DNA from: Halovulum sp039190275
GTDB taxonomy: Bacteria; Pseudomonadota; Alphaproteobacteria; Rhodobacterales; Rhodobacteraceae
Assembly: GCA_039190275.1 (NCBI GenBank)
Contig: JBCCYF010000112.1
Location: 1-14,852, forward strand
Direction of reading: 5' to 3'
Length of the DNA: 14,852 nt
Of this stretch, positions 1 to 6,530 are shown in pieces. The stretch's first letter is position 1; each line of letters starts with the position of its first letter. A model generated the notes under the pieces. It worked only from the letters and a program-made list of their open reading frames with translations, searched no databases and was not told where the DNA came from. Both the position numbers and the translations under genes were made by a program.

Positions 1-240
1 CCGGTCCAGAAACACCACGAAATGCTCCCCTGCCCTGACAAACCGCAAGTCGTCAGCGTCATCCACAAGAACCGCGCAGCTCCGGCTGTGCGCCTGGCCG
101 CTCAAAATCGCCTCGCAACGGCTGAGCAATTCCGCTTCGTAGCGCTCCGCCTGCCTGTGTCCGAAGATGTCGATCGTCCATCTGGCGATCTCGACCAGGC
201 TGGCTTCCGCACGACGCGTCAGCCGAAAGGATCGGCTCAC
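1..240 (-). CDS. parE: ParE/RelE-superfamily toxin, partial (runs off left edge)
   Basis: Toxin of a type II toxin-antitoxin pair. ParE proteins typically poison DNA gyrase, and RelE relatives cleave mRNA at the ribosome. The first 80 residues are visible from a GTG start at 238-240. They open SRSFRLTRRAEASLVEIARW and include the typical segments FGHRQAERYEAELL, the RSCAVLVDDADDLRFVRAG stretch and HFVVFLDR, which fit the RelE/ParE fold. The GTG overlaps the antitoxin stop by four bases (GTGA), the usual sign of translational coupling, and this fixes the start. The C-terminus, about 15-20 residues in the family, lies beyond position 1. The pair sits directly behind repC on the same strand, as expected for a plasmid addiction module. 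ParE is favoured over RelE because of the ParD-type partner. Confidence 0.85.
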   Translation of the reverse strand, partial: MSRSFRLTRRAEASLVEIARWTIDIFGHRQAERYEAELLSRCEAILSGQAHSRSCAVLVDDADDLRFVRAGEHFVVFLDR

Positions 241-494
241 GAGGTTGCGCGCGCTGTCGCAAAGGCGCGCCGGATCGCATCTTCCCCGCTGCCTTCGGCA
301 AGATTGCCGGTCTCAGCTTGCGCCAATCCTTCCAGCAACCCCTGCCGGATGCTCGCAAGCTGCGCCTCCTCTTGCTCGAGAAGCCTCAGACCGGCGCGCA
401 GCGCTTCACTTGCGTTCTGATAGCGCCCTGACGCCACCAGCGCCTGAACAAGCTGATCCTGGCTGTCGGTTAAAACAACGTTGCGTGTCACCAT
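237..494 (-). CDS. parD: ParD-family antitoxin
   Basis: Antitoxin of 85 residues. The N-terminal half (residues 4-40: NVVLTDSQDQLVQALVASGR, then YQNASEALRAGLRLLE) is a ribbon-helix-helix DNA-binding fold of the ParD type. The C-terminal half is the toxin-binding tail. The ATG at 492-494 is preferred because GGAGG lies 8 nt before it. In-frame upstream ATGs at 509 and 566 would add residues unlike the family. The protein neutralises the coupled ParE and, in characterised modules, represses the shared promoter. A perfect inverted repeat at 512-528 just upstream is the likely operator. The gene begins about 55 bp beyond repC, so it may be co-transcribed with repC or use its own promoter. Confidence 0.88.
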   Translation of the reverse strand: MVTRNVVLTDSQDQLVQALVASGRYQNASEALRAGLRLLEQEEAQLASIRQGLLEGLAQAETGNLAEGSGEDAIRRAFATARATS

Positions 495-511
495 CTGTCG
501 AGCCTCCATTG

Positions 512-528
512 TTGGCAATATATGCCAA
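512..528. promoter_or_regulatory. Candidate ParD operator, inverted repeat
   Basis: TTGGCA and TGCCAA are perfect 6-bp arms around a 5-bp AT centre, 17-33 bp before the parD ATG. Ribbon-helix-helix antitoxins autoregulate by binding such palindromes. Assignment to ParD is inferred from position. Confidence 0.5.
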
Positions 529-549
529 TGCCTATCGCTGATCAATGCA

Positions 550-1851
550 TCACGCCGCCTGCCCACTCAATCGGCCATAGAAGCTCCGCTCGAGATGCAA
601 CTCCCCGGCCCCGGCCTTTTCCGTCATACCGCGCAGGTACCCACCGGCTGAAGCCACCTCGCCCTTGGCGTGCTTGTCAAACACGAGCGCCATCGCCGCC
701 GCGGCCATCTGTTTGCCCATGACCTCCTGCGCGTCCAACCAGGCATGGTCCGAGACCCCGATGATCTTCTTCAGATCGCCGGCAATTCGATAAAGATCGC
801 CCCAATCCCTCAGATATCCGCTCGTGTTGCGCGCCCAGTAGGCGAATTCCGGACAGGCTTGCATGACCGTTCGAACATCTACGGCCACCCCTCGGACCGA
901 ATTCGCGACATCAACCCCCTTCCCTTCCGGCTCCGGCCTCTCAACCGGCACTACGGTTGGCTTTCCGGGTGCCACGCCCGCCGCTTGCTCAGTTTCTGAG
1001 CGATTACATGTTACAGGATCGAGTTGATTTGTAGTTAGTATATGAGGGTCGGAATTGGCCCTCGTGGGGTTCATTTCTTGAGTCTCTTTGGCAACTTGTC
1101 CTTCTGTTTGAGGCGTGTTCTCCACAAATTCGTCCCCGCGAAACGCCTTCAGATAGGCCTGTTCCACTCGATTCTGGAGGTCTTGGAACCAGGCCAGGAG
1201 CTGTTCGAGCGTCTCAGAAGCCGCGTTCACCCGAGGAAGCCGCGCCAGGAGGCCCTCGAAGCGCTCTAGATACTCCGTCCATGCCCCACTCAGGGCGCCC
1301 TGGAGCGCCGCCTCGATCCGCGCACGGATCATCCGTCGCGCCACGGTGATCTGGCGCTTGAGCCGCTGGCACAGAGCCCGTTCTTCCTGGTTACGGCCGT
1401 AGAGTTCCGCGAATTCCTCGACGCGGGCCGCCATCGGCGACAGATCGAACCCATAGGCCTCGACGATATGCCCATCAGGATCTCTCCTGCCCCAACGCTT
1501 GCCGTTTGGGCTGTCTTTGAACGCAATCACCCCGACTTCCGCAAGCCGCCGTGCATGACGCTTGAGGGCGGAGAGCGAAAAACCGGTCTGCTCCATCAGG
1601 TAGGCGTTGGAGGCCCAAACGATCGGCCGTCGGCGCTCTTCCCAATCCTGGGGCTGCGTGAAGGCTCCTAGTGTATCCAGGAGCATCAGATCGCTCGCCT
1701 TGAGACCGATATGTGCGCCAACGCGCTTGACGGCCACGAAGGCGTCGGTCTTCGGCACCCCGGCCCGTTCACCGGCCTCGGCTAGCTGCTCAGCGACAGC
1801 GAGTCCGGCTGTCGCTTTCCGCCAACCCGAGGGTTGGTTGACGTTGGACAT
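550..1851 (-). CDS. repC: Plasmid replication initiator RepC
   Basis: RepC starts plasmid replication and acts in cis at an origin inside its own gene. From the ATG at 1851 the protein is 433 residues, near the usual 400-440. The N-terminal half (GWRKATAGLAVAEQLAE at about 9-25, ASDLMLLDTLGAF at 52-64, PIVWASNAYLMEQTGFSLSA at 76-95, LKRHARRLAEVGVIAFKDSP at 96-115) matches the conserved winged-helix region of RepC. A charged linker and a smaller C-terminal domain (CPEFAYWARNTSGYLRDWGD and following) complete it. It is third in the repABC order. GGAGGT abuts the chosen ATG with unusually short spacing. In-frame ATGs at 1872 and 1917 are alternatives. An AT-rich patch inside the gene is the probable oriV. 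Confidence 0.93.
   Translation of the reverse strand: MSNVNQPSGWRKATAGLAVAEQLAEAGERAGVPKTDAFVAVKRVGAHIGLKASDLMLLDTLGAFTQPQDWEERRRPIVWASNAYLMEQTGFSLSALKRHARRLAEVGVIAFKDSPNGKRWGRRDPDGHIVEAYGFDLSPMAARVEEFAELYGRNQEERALCQRLKRQITVARRMIRARIEAALQGALSGAWTEYLERFEGLLARLPRVNAASETLEQLLAWFQDLQNRVEQAYLKAFRGDEFVENTPQTEGQVAKETQEMNPTRANSDPHILTTNQLDPVTCNRSETEQAAGVAPGKPTVVPVERPEPEGKGVDVANSVRGVAVDVRTVMQACPEFAYWARNTSGYLRDWGDLYRIAGDLKKIIGVSDHAWLDAQEVMGKQMAAAAMALVFDKHAKGEVASAGGYLRGMTEKAGAGELHLERSFYGRLSGQAA
1003..1044. other. Probable oriV: AT-rich patch inside repC
   Basis: Of 42 bases, 29 are A or T, within an otherwise GC-rich gene. repABC plasmids carry oriV inside repC in an AT-rich stretch. A one-mismatch DnaA-box-like sequence (TTCTCCACA, 1118-1126) lies nearby. 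The encoded residues fall in the poorly conserved linker of RepC, so the base composition is not dictated by a domain. The exact limits are uncertain. Confidence 0.5.
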
Positions 1852-1965
1852 ACCTCCACAACCCTGAGGCATGACTGTCCCAGTCGCTCCATGTGGAGCA
1901 TCATTGATTTTTGTCATTTTACAAAGCTGGCACAAGAAAACCTGTTCGCCCGAAGACGTTTTTCG

Positions 1966-1994
1966 TTGTTTAGCGATTCGCGGGCTGCTAGGGT
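1966..1994 (+). promoter_or_regulatory. Candidate promoter of the counter-transcribed RNA
   Basis: A possible -35 TTGTTT (1966-1971) and a possible -10 TAGGGT (1989-1994) are separated by exactly 17 bp. Initiation near 2001 would give an RNA of about 60 nt ending at the strong plus-strand terminator. The -10 match is modest. Confidence 0.4.
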
Positions 1995-2034
1995 TGTTGT
2001 GTCAAAACAAGTCGCGCCTTGTGCGCAGCAGCCC
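1982..2034 (-). promoter_or_regulatory. Long-range inverted repeat in the repC leader
   Basis: GGGCTGCT (1982-1989) and AGCAGCCC (2027-2034) are perfect 8-bp arms. The second arm overlaps the ctRNA terminator stem and the first lies just outside the RNA. In the minus-strand repC leader the pair would form a large stem-loop that ctRNA binding would break. This matches the alternative-structure control described for repC leaders. The role is inferred. Confidence 0.45.
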
Positions 2035-2061
2035 TCGGGACTTCGGTTTCGAGGGTTTTTT
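2001..2061 (+). ncRNA. Counter-transcribed RNA (incA-type) in the repB-repC gap
   Basis: repABC operons carry a small antisense RNA of about 50-60 nt between repB and repC. It binds the repC leader and reduces RepC synthesis, and so sets copy number and incompatibility. Here the gap is 270 bp, and an intrinsic terminator faces the plus strand, opposite to repC, as expected. Its 3' end is well supported by the terminator. The 5' end is inferred from a modest promoter match. Confidence 0.72.
2032..2061 (+). terminator. Intrinsic terminator of the counter-transcribed RNA
   Basis: A 10-bp stem (CCCTCGGGAC pairing with GTTTCGAGGG, with two G-U pairs) closes a UUCG tetraloop and is followed by six T. 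Only the plus strand has the T-tract, so it acts against repC orientation. Confidence 0.88.
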
Positions 2062-2100
2062 GTGCCTTCCTCCTTTCTGCTCGTTGCCTCTGTTCTGACG

Positions 2101-2116
2101 GTTAACAGCTGTTAAC
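2101..2116. promoter_or_regulatory. parS: parS site 1
   Basis: GTTAACAGCTGTTAAC is a perfect 16-bp palindrome of the repABC-type RepB-binding site. It lies 5 bp beyond the repB stop codon. Confidence 0.9.
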
Positions 2117-2121
2117 CGCCG

Positions 2122-3093
2122 CTATCCTTCGTGGTTCTCTGATTGGAACCGTTCGAAGGAATCCTGAATGAGCTGGTCCAAATTTTGATCCAGCCAGTTT
2201 GCAAATTTCGTGTTTTCCCCTACCCTCCTGACGGTCACTGAGAGTCCGGACTTTCCGCTCTTGATCTGAACGCCAGGAAGTGGCGAGCGTTCCTCAACGG
2301 ACCGTTCTTGTTTCCCGCGTTTTCCGATCTCCTTGAGCACGAGCTCCAATCGCTTGTCGGATTCCAGTTCACCGGATCGGCCAAGAACCCGCAAAGCAGC
2401 TTTCTCGGTCAGTTGCTCCTTCTCAAACGCCGTTGCGAGAGATGTCCATTTTGGGCGCCCAGCTCCCGGAGCCGTGCCGATCGCCTCACCGACAGCGGTG
2501 GGAACCAGCCGGTTGATACGTTCAAGTTGAGAAAGTGTGTTTTTGCTGATTGCCAATGCCTGACAAACCTCCGCCCTGGAGTAACCCTGCTCCAGGATCG
2601 CTTGCGCAAAGCGAACACGCTCATAGTAGCTCAGCTCTGCACGCCCGGCATTCTCGAGCCCTTTCGCCAACAAGGCGTCAGTATCATCGAGCGTTCGGAT
2701 CAACGCTCGAACTGGGACACCGAGATGCCGACAGGCAAGTATCCGTCGCTGGCCGTAGATCACCTCGAAATGACCGTCACGTTCCTTGGATGGGCGGAGG
2801 AGCACAGGTACTTGCTGCCCGGCCTCGGCAATACTGGATGCAAGGTCTTGGATCGATTCATGCGGCTCAGCGCTGTTAACAGCTGTTAACTCGATATCCA
2901 GCCGGTCCTTAGGACCCCAGGACAGGATGAGACTTGTATCAATGTCCTGAATACCACCGAGGCCCGCACGAACAGAACCAATTGTCCCTTTCGGCAAGGT
3001 CCGGTGCGCACGCTCAGACCCAACGTCTTTAGCACCTTCGGATGCGGCCGTGATCGCGGCCATAATTCCGGTTTTGTTTTTGCCCATCGCCAT
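2122..3093 (-). CDS. repB: ParB-family partition protein RepB
   Basis: RepB binds parS and works with RepA to segregate the plasmid. From the ATG at 3093 it is 323 residues. The ParB N-terminal (Srx-like) domain spans about 68-160, with box I GQQVPVLLRP (92-101) and box II YGQRRILACRHLG (113-125). A helix-turn-helix follows (about 170-192, YSRAEVCQALAISKNTLSQL). The C-terminal part ends in an acidic, glutamine-rich tail suited to dimerisation. The start is 2 bp after the repA stop and has a GGGGG-containing stretch before it. ATGs at 3108 (overlapping repA) and 3087 are alternatives. A parS site lies inside the gene and another just after it. Confidence 0.95.
   Translation of the reverse strand: MAMGKNKTGIMAAITAASEGAKDVGSERAHRTLPKGTIGSVRAGLGGIQDIDTSLILSWGPKDRLDIELTAVNSAEPHESIQDLASSIAEAGQQVPVLLRPSKERDGHFEVIYGQRRILACRHLGVPVRALIRTLDDTDALLAKGLENAGRAELSYYERVRFAQAILEQGYSRAEVCQALAISKNTLSQLERINRLVPTAVGEAIGTAPGAGRPKWTSLATAFEKEQLTEKAALRVLGRSGELESDKRLELVLKEIGKRGKQERSVEERSPLPGVQIKSGKSGLSVTVRRVGENTKFANWLDQNLDQLIQDSFERFQSENHEG
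2875..2890. promoter_or_regulatory. parS: parS site 2, inside repB
   Basis: Identical to the sites at 2101 and 4420. It lies within the repB reading frame, encoding the ELTAVNSA segment before the ParB core, so the protein sequence there is constrained by DNA-site function. Confidence 0.88.
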
Positions 3094-3095
3094 GA

Positions 3096-4277
3096 TTAGC
3101 GCCCCCAAGCCTGCTGGACCATTGCCGCGACCTCGGCACCAACGGCATCCATACTGGTCTTGGCCCGATCATAGGTCGACCGGGTCATCTCCGAGCGAGA
3201 GACCTCATAGATCGACATTTTGAGCATAGATGCGTCGCCAATCGCAGTACTGCGCAAGCTCGTCGCAGCCACGACACGGTCCTGAAACAGGGCGCGCATT
3301 AGGCTCACGATCTGCTGGCTCGGTATATCGCTCGGATCATCGCGGGTAATAAGGAAGGAGAAGAAATCGTGATCCAGTTTTACACCCGTGTCCTCAATCA
3401 CACCCAGGTAGGCGGAGGTCATCTCCACGAACTGCTGTGTTGAGGCCAGGTCGAGCATACTCGGCGTCATCGGTACAATGACGGATGTTGCTGCATATAG
3501 ACCGGTTAATGTCAAAAACCCAAGTGCTGGCGGGCTGTCGATAACCACCACATCGTAATTGTTCTCTACGGATTGGATCGCATGACTAAGCTTCTCAAAG
3601 AAAGCAACACCGCGACCAGCATTGATCGCAGTTTCTGTTTCGAACTCGCTCAAGACCAGACGGGCAGGGGCGAGATGAAGACCCGGGAAGTAACTCTCCA
3701 CGATGGCCTCGGACATGAGCACAGGATCCTCGTAGCGGAGCGCGTCGTAAATCGATGCGCCGTCGAACTCCAATTCTGTCTGGATTCCACAGAAACCCGT
3801 GAGGCTTCCCTGCGGGTCAAGATCAATCGCCAAGACCCGGTATCCGCTCAAAACGAGGTAGTGGCAAAGGTGGATGGCGGAGGTGGACTTGGCAGACCCA
3901 CCTTTAAAGTTCATCAACTGAATGACCTGGAGCTTGTCACCCTCACGGCGACCGGGAAGGTACTTTCCGGGTGTTCGAGAGCTTGCCTCCAATAGATGAC
4001 GCGCCTGCAGGATTTCCTCGCCTGAATAGAACCGTCGTCCGTTCTTGATGACTTGCGGCTCCGGCAAGGATCCTTCACTGTGGCACTTTCGCAGAAACTG
4101 TCCGGTCACGCCAAGGAGCTCTGCAGTCTCTGTTGCGCTAAATAGTCTCAAACTTTTGCGCTGATCGGGCGCATAAGCCTGCTGAAGATGGGTGGTGAGC
4201 GCAGTATGTAGACGCGCAGCCATTTGGCTTGTAAGTTCGGATTGAGAGGCCGCTTCGATGGGTGCCGTCTGAAACAT
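3096..4277 (-). CDS. repA: ParA-family partition ATPase RepA
   Basis: RepA is the ATPase that moves plasmid copies together with RepB-parS and represses the repABC operon. It has 393 residues, the usual size. An N-terminal helix-turn-helix region (about 44-88, LFSATETAELLGVTGQFLRK onward) would bind the operator. The deviant Walker A is KGGSAKST (125-132), the A' box is VLAIDLDPQGS (148-158), and Walker B is VVVIDSPPALG (243-253). These are the hallmarks of ParA. The stop is 2 bp before the chosen repB start, consistent with a tightly coupled operon. The ATG at 4277 has only a weak upstream GAGA, and the next in-frame ATG (residue 19) would trim only the leader helix. A parS site and a DnaA box lie upstream. 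Confidence 0.95.
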   Translation of the reverse strand: MFQTAPIEAASQSELTSQMAARLHTALTTHLQQAYAPDQRKSLRLFSATETAELLGVTGQFLRKCHSEGSLPEPQVIKNGRRFYSGEEILQARHLLEASSRTPGKYLPGRREGDKLQVIQLMNFKGGSAKSTSAIHLCHYLVLSGYRVLAIDLDPQGSLTGFCGIQTELEFDGASIYDALRYEDPVLMSEAIVESYFPGLHLAPARLVLSEFETETAINAGRGVAFFEKLSHAIQSVENNYDVVVIDSPPALGFLTLTGLYAATSVIVPMTPSMLDLASTQQFVEMTSAYLGVIEDTGVKLDHDFFSFLITRDDPSDIPSQQIVSLMRALFQDRVVAATSLRSTAIGDASMLKMSIYEVSRSEMTRSTYDRAKTSMDAVGAEVAAMVQQAWGR

Positions 4278-4299
4278 AGTTGCAATTTCTCTGCTCGAA

Positions 4300-4315
4300 T
4301 GCGCTTATTTGCGCA
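4300..4315. promoter_or_regulatory. Small inverted repeat in the repA leader
   Basis: TGCGC and GCGCA are separated by six AT bases, 23 bp upstream of the repA start. It could be a RepA operator, since RepA proteins repress their own promoter. The evidence is position and symmetry only. Confidence 0.3.
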
Positions 4316-4359
4316 ACTTGACTCCAAAGGCAGTGATTCACCCTGCTAAGTCAAGGATT

Positions 4360-4368
4360 TTATCCACA
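4360..4368 (+). promoter_or_regulatory. Perfect DnaA box upstream of repA
   Basis: TTATCCACA matches the DnaA-box consensus exactly. It lies about 85 bp before repA, well away from the presumed oriV in repC. A single box may couple repABC expression to DnaA or may be incidental. Confidence 0.5.
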
Positions 4369-4419
4369 AATTGTGCTACCGAACCAATGGCCTACTAGGG
4401 AAGCCACGCGCTCAGCCGA

Positions 4420-4435
4420 GTTAACAGCTGTTAAC
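4420..4435. promoter_or_regulatory. parS: parS site 3, upstream of repA
   Basis: GTTAACAGCTGTTAAC, the third identical copy, lies 143 bp before the repA start. Its position allows RepA/RepB complexes to affect operon transcription as well as partition. Confidence 0.9.
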
Positions 4436-4450
4436 AGAGCCCGTTAGTGC

Positions 4451-4485
4451 AGAGCGCCAAGCTATCAAATCTAGCTTGGCGCTCT
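4451..4485. terminator. Perfect 14-bp hairpin between DUF736 gene and repA leader
   Basis: AGAGCGCCAAGCTA and its exact complement flank a 7-base loop. It begins 23 bp beyond the 3' end of the DUF736 gene and 16 bp from parS site 3. Neither strand has a T-tract, so it is not a classic intrinsic terminator. It may stop read-through with Rho, protect the mRNA 3' end, or be a protein-binding site. Confidence 0.5.
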
Positions 4486-4507
4486 GATCGTAAAGCTTCC
4501 ACGGGCC

Positions 4508-4825
4508 CTACGGGATCACCGCCTGAACTGTGTCATCATCCTGGTTGGCAGCCTTGCTAAGATTACCGTTGGAGCCGAAATCCCGAATGTTCATGGTGAA
4601 GTATTCGGCACACTTGTCACGGTTCAGCTTCTGCCGGATGCCACCGCATTCGACCGGTTGGTCACGGGTTGAACGACCGAGAACACGGTGCGAGCGGTCC
4701 ATCGGATTGTCGCTAGCTACAGGCTCGACGGTGATGTCGATATCGAAGGTTAGGGTGGAGATCGAACCAACGTCCTTGGCGGTCTCAATATCAGCGCTTT
4801 CGGATTTGATGCAGTTTGTAATCAT
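4508..4825 (-). CDS. DUF736 family protein
   Basis: A protein of 105 residues recognised as DUF736 from its family pattern: GSISTLTFDIDITVEPV (about 20-36), SHRVLGRSTR (about 45-54), VECGGIRQKLN (about 58-68), an EYFTMNIRDFGSNGNLSKAA block (about 74-93) and an ending close to QDDDTVQAVIP. The biochemical role is unknown. DUF736 genes are common near plasmid backbone and transfer loci in alphaproteobacteria. The ATG at 4825 is chosen because GAAGGA lies about 8 nt upstream. An in-frame ATG at 4852 would add nine atypical residues. The family usually ends with a few more residues (a W after VIP), so the C-terminus is slightly short. Confidence 0.78.
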   Translation of the reverse strand: MITNCIKSESADIETAKDVGSISTLTFDIDITVEPVASDNPMDRSHRVLGRSTRDQPVECGGIRQKLNRDKCAEYFTMNIRDFGSNGNLSKAANQDDDTVQAVIP

Positions 4826-5230
4826 TGCTGTGTTCCTTCTCTGATATTTCAATGATGGTCAGAGTGCAGGTGACAAAGGCCTGAACACACCGAAGGCAAA
4901 GCGGATTGGAGCAGGGCAGGGGGCCTGAGTTTCGCGGCGCGAGGAATGATCCGAAAGGGCAGGGGACAATTCTAGCAACCACCCTCTGTGTTCAGAGCGG
5001 ACCCTGCGACTGGCCCGTCAAGCAACTCCGGATGAAAGGGGCGCTAGGAACATCCTGTTACTGATCCAAATCGGCGCACATTCGCTAAAGCGGGCGATTT
5101 GCGAGCACTCACGACATCGACGCGGACATCTACAGCGGCTATCGCACGCGGCCGCTCAGCGGACTTGGACGAAACCGCTCTCGCGGTATTGGCGCTTGTA
5201 GCGAGTGTTGCATGCTGATGTGAGCGGCGT
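4826..5230. other. Intergenic region between the DUF736 gene and the first IS91-type element
   Basis: No convincing gene in either strand. The segment nearest 4826 must hold the DUF736 promoter and ribosome-binding site. The GC-rich remainder has short open frames without ribosome-binding sites or family resemblance. It may include the left flank or degraded end of the IS91-type element. I saw no tRNA or clear terminator. Confidence 0.5.
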
Positions 5231-5297
5231 GGATTTTGCGAACTGACGCGCCTGTCTGACGATTGGGGCCTTCTCAATCTGATGACAGGAGGTTCCG

Positions 5298-6208
5298 ATG
5301 ACGGACCAATATGTACCTGCGCTGCGCCAGCGTTTTCTCGAAGACATGCGGATCAAGGGGCTGCAGCCGAAGACGCAAACGATGTACCTGCGGGCGATGC
5401 GGGACTTCACGCGGTATCTCGGCCATTCGCCCGACAGTGCGACACCGGAGGAGTTGCGGGCGTTTCAACTGGACATAAAAGAACGTTACGTGGGCGCGCC
5501 GACGTTCAACAACCGTATGACAGTGCTCAGTTTCTTCTTTGCCACCACATGTCCCCGACCCGAGATGAAGCGTCACATGCGGTATCAGCGGGCGGCCAAG
5601 AAGATTCCGGTCGTGCTTAGCGCCGAGGAGGTCACGCGTATTCTCGAAGCGGCACCTGGGCCGGGTCTGCGGTATCGTGCTGCCTTCAGTGTAGCTTATG
5701 GTGGCGAGCTGCGCGCCAACGAAGTGACGCACCTCAAGGTCGGGGATATCGACAGCGACCGGATGTTGATCCGGATCGAGCAAGGCAAGGGCCGCAAGGA
5801 TCGTCACGTGATGTTGTCGCCGAGCCTGCTCGAACTTCTGCGCGACTATTATCGCGAGGCGCGCCCGAGAGGGTGGCTGTTTCCGGGCCGCAACCGGGTC
5901 GACCCGATCTCGACGCGACAGTTCAATCGCGCCTTCGGGGTGGCCTGCGACTTCGCGGAGATCAGGAAGAATGTGTCGCCTCATACCCTGCGGCACAGCT
6001 TTGCGACGCATCTGCTGGAGGGCGGGACGGACATCCGCGTGATCTGTTACCCGGCAGTCGATACGCAGTATCGATGAGAAGGCAGGTCCTGCTTGGTCAC
6101 GCCAAGTTGGAGACCACGACGATCTACACCAAGGTGGCGACCAAGACGATCCAGGATGTGACCAGCCCGCTCGATCTGCTGGTGAGGCGGGAAGCGGCAC
6201 CCGGCTGA
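5298..6208 (+). pseudogene. Tyrosine recombinase of IS91-type copy 1, disrupted by a 38-nt insertion
   Basis: A XerC/D-like site-specific recombinase that accompanies some IS91-type transposases. It has a strong ribosome-binding site (GGAGG, 5 nt before the ATG) and a SAM-like N-terminal domain (about 1-100). Catalytic residues visible before the break are R139 (in GELRANEV), K164 (in QGKGRKDR), and H229 and R232 (in HTLRHSFATHLLE). After VI at residue 249, 38 extra bases (6045-6082) shift the frame and the protein stops at 6077. The remaining part, QVLLGHAKLETTTIYTKVAT, holds the last catalytic His and the nucleophile Tyr and resumes in another frame to 6208. Removing the 38 bases restores a 290-residue protein exactly. 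The truncated product lacks the tyrosine and should be inactive. Confidence 0.88.
6045..6082. repeat. Palindromic mini-insertion C (38 nt) in the recombinase gene
   Basis: Extra sequence relative to an uninterrupted recombinase, with TCGATAC and GTATCGA around a GCA loop (6058-6074). Five bases in from its left edge it carries CCCGGCAG, and it ends in GAGAAGG. The same arrangement, reversed, is seen in the insertion at 6246-6290. It causes a frameshift. Confidence 0.7.
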
Positions 6209-6245
6209 TCCCGGCCCGATGCCTCGCCCAAGGCTGGAGGTCGCC

Positions 6246-6290
6246 CCCTCTCGGCAGATTTGGCTTTGCCAAATCGCCTGCCGGGCACTG
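6246..6290. repeat. Palindromic mini-insertion A (45 nt), in frame in the transposase
   Basis: Splits the conserved LEVA-DIFRAYG segment and adds 15 residues. GATTTGGC and GCCAAATC flank TTT (6257-6275), extended by CGGCA and TGCCG (6252-6256 and 6279-6283). On the minus strand it has CCCGGCAG five bases in and ends GAGAGGG, matching the insertion at 6045-6082. Confidence 0.7.
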
Positions 6291-6491
6291 GATATCTTCC
6301 GCGCCTATGGGCCCGCCTATCGCCGTGACAATGCCGGACATCTGAACCTGCCACAACTGAAGGTGATGTCCGCTATCGAGACCTGCCGCACCGCTGCGCT
6401 CGCCGGGCACGTGGCGTCTTGTACAAAGTGTGATCACCAGCACATCGCTTACAACTCCTGTCGCAACCGGCATTGCCCAAAGTGCCAGGGT

Positions 6492-6530
6492 GAGCCATTT
6501 TGCGCCATTGGTTCAAGCACAATGGCGAAC
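6492..6530. repeat. Palindromic mini-insertion B (about 36-39 nt), in frame in the transposase
   Basis: Interrupts the normal join between the zinc finger (CPKCQG) and the RDW helix and adds about 12-13 residues. CGCCATTG (6503-6510) and CAATGGCG (6520-6527) form a perfect 8-bp stem with a 9-base loop. It lacks the CCCGGCAG and GAGARGG ends of the other two insertions, so it may be a different family. The limits are approximate. Confidence 0.55.

Noticed and set aside
4791..4982. 63-codon minus-strand frame upstream of the DUF736 gene
   Set aside because: It overlaps the DUF736 start in another frame, lacks a ribosome-binding site and resembles no family.
5274..6473. 399-codon minus-strand open frame across copy 1
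   Set aside because: Antisense to the recognisable recombinase and transposase sequences. It is a composition shadow in GC-rich DNA.
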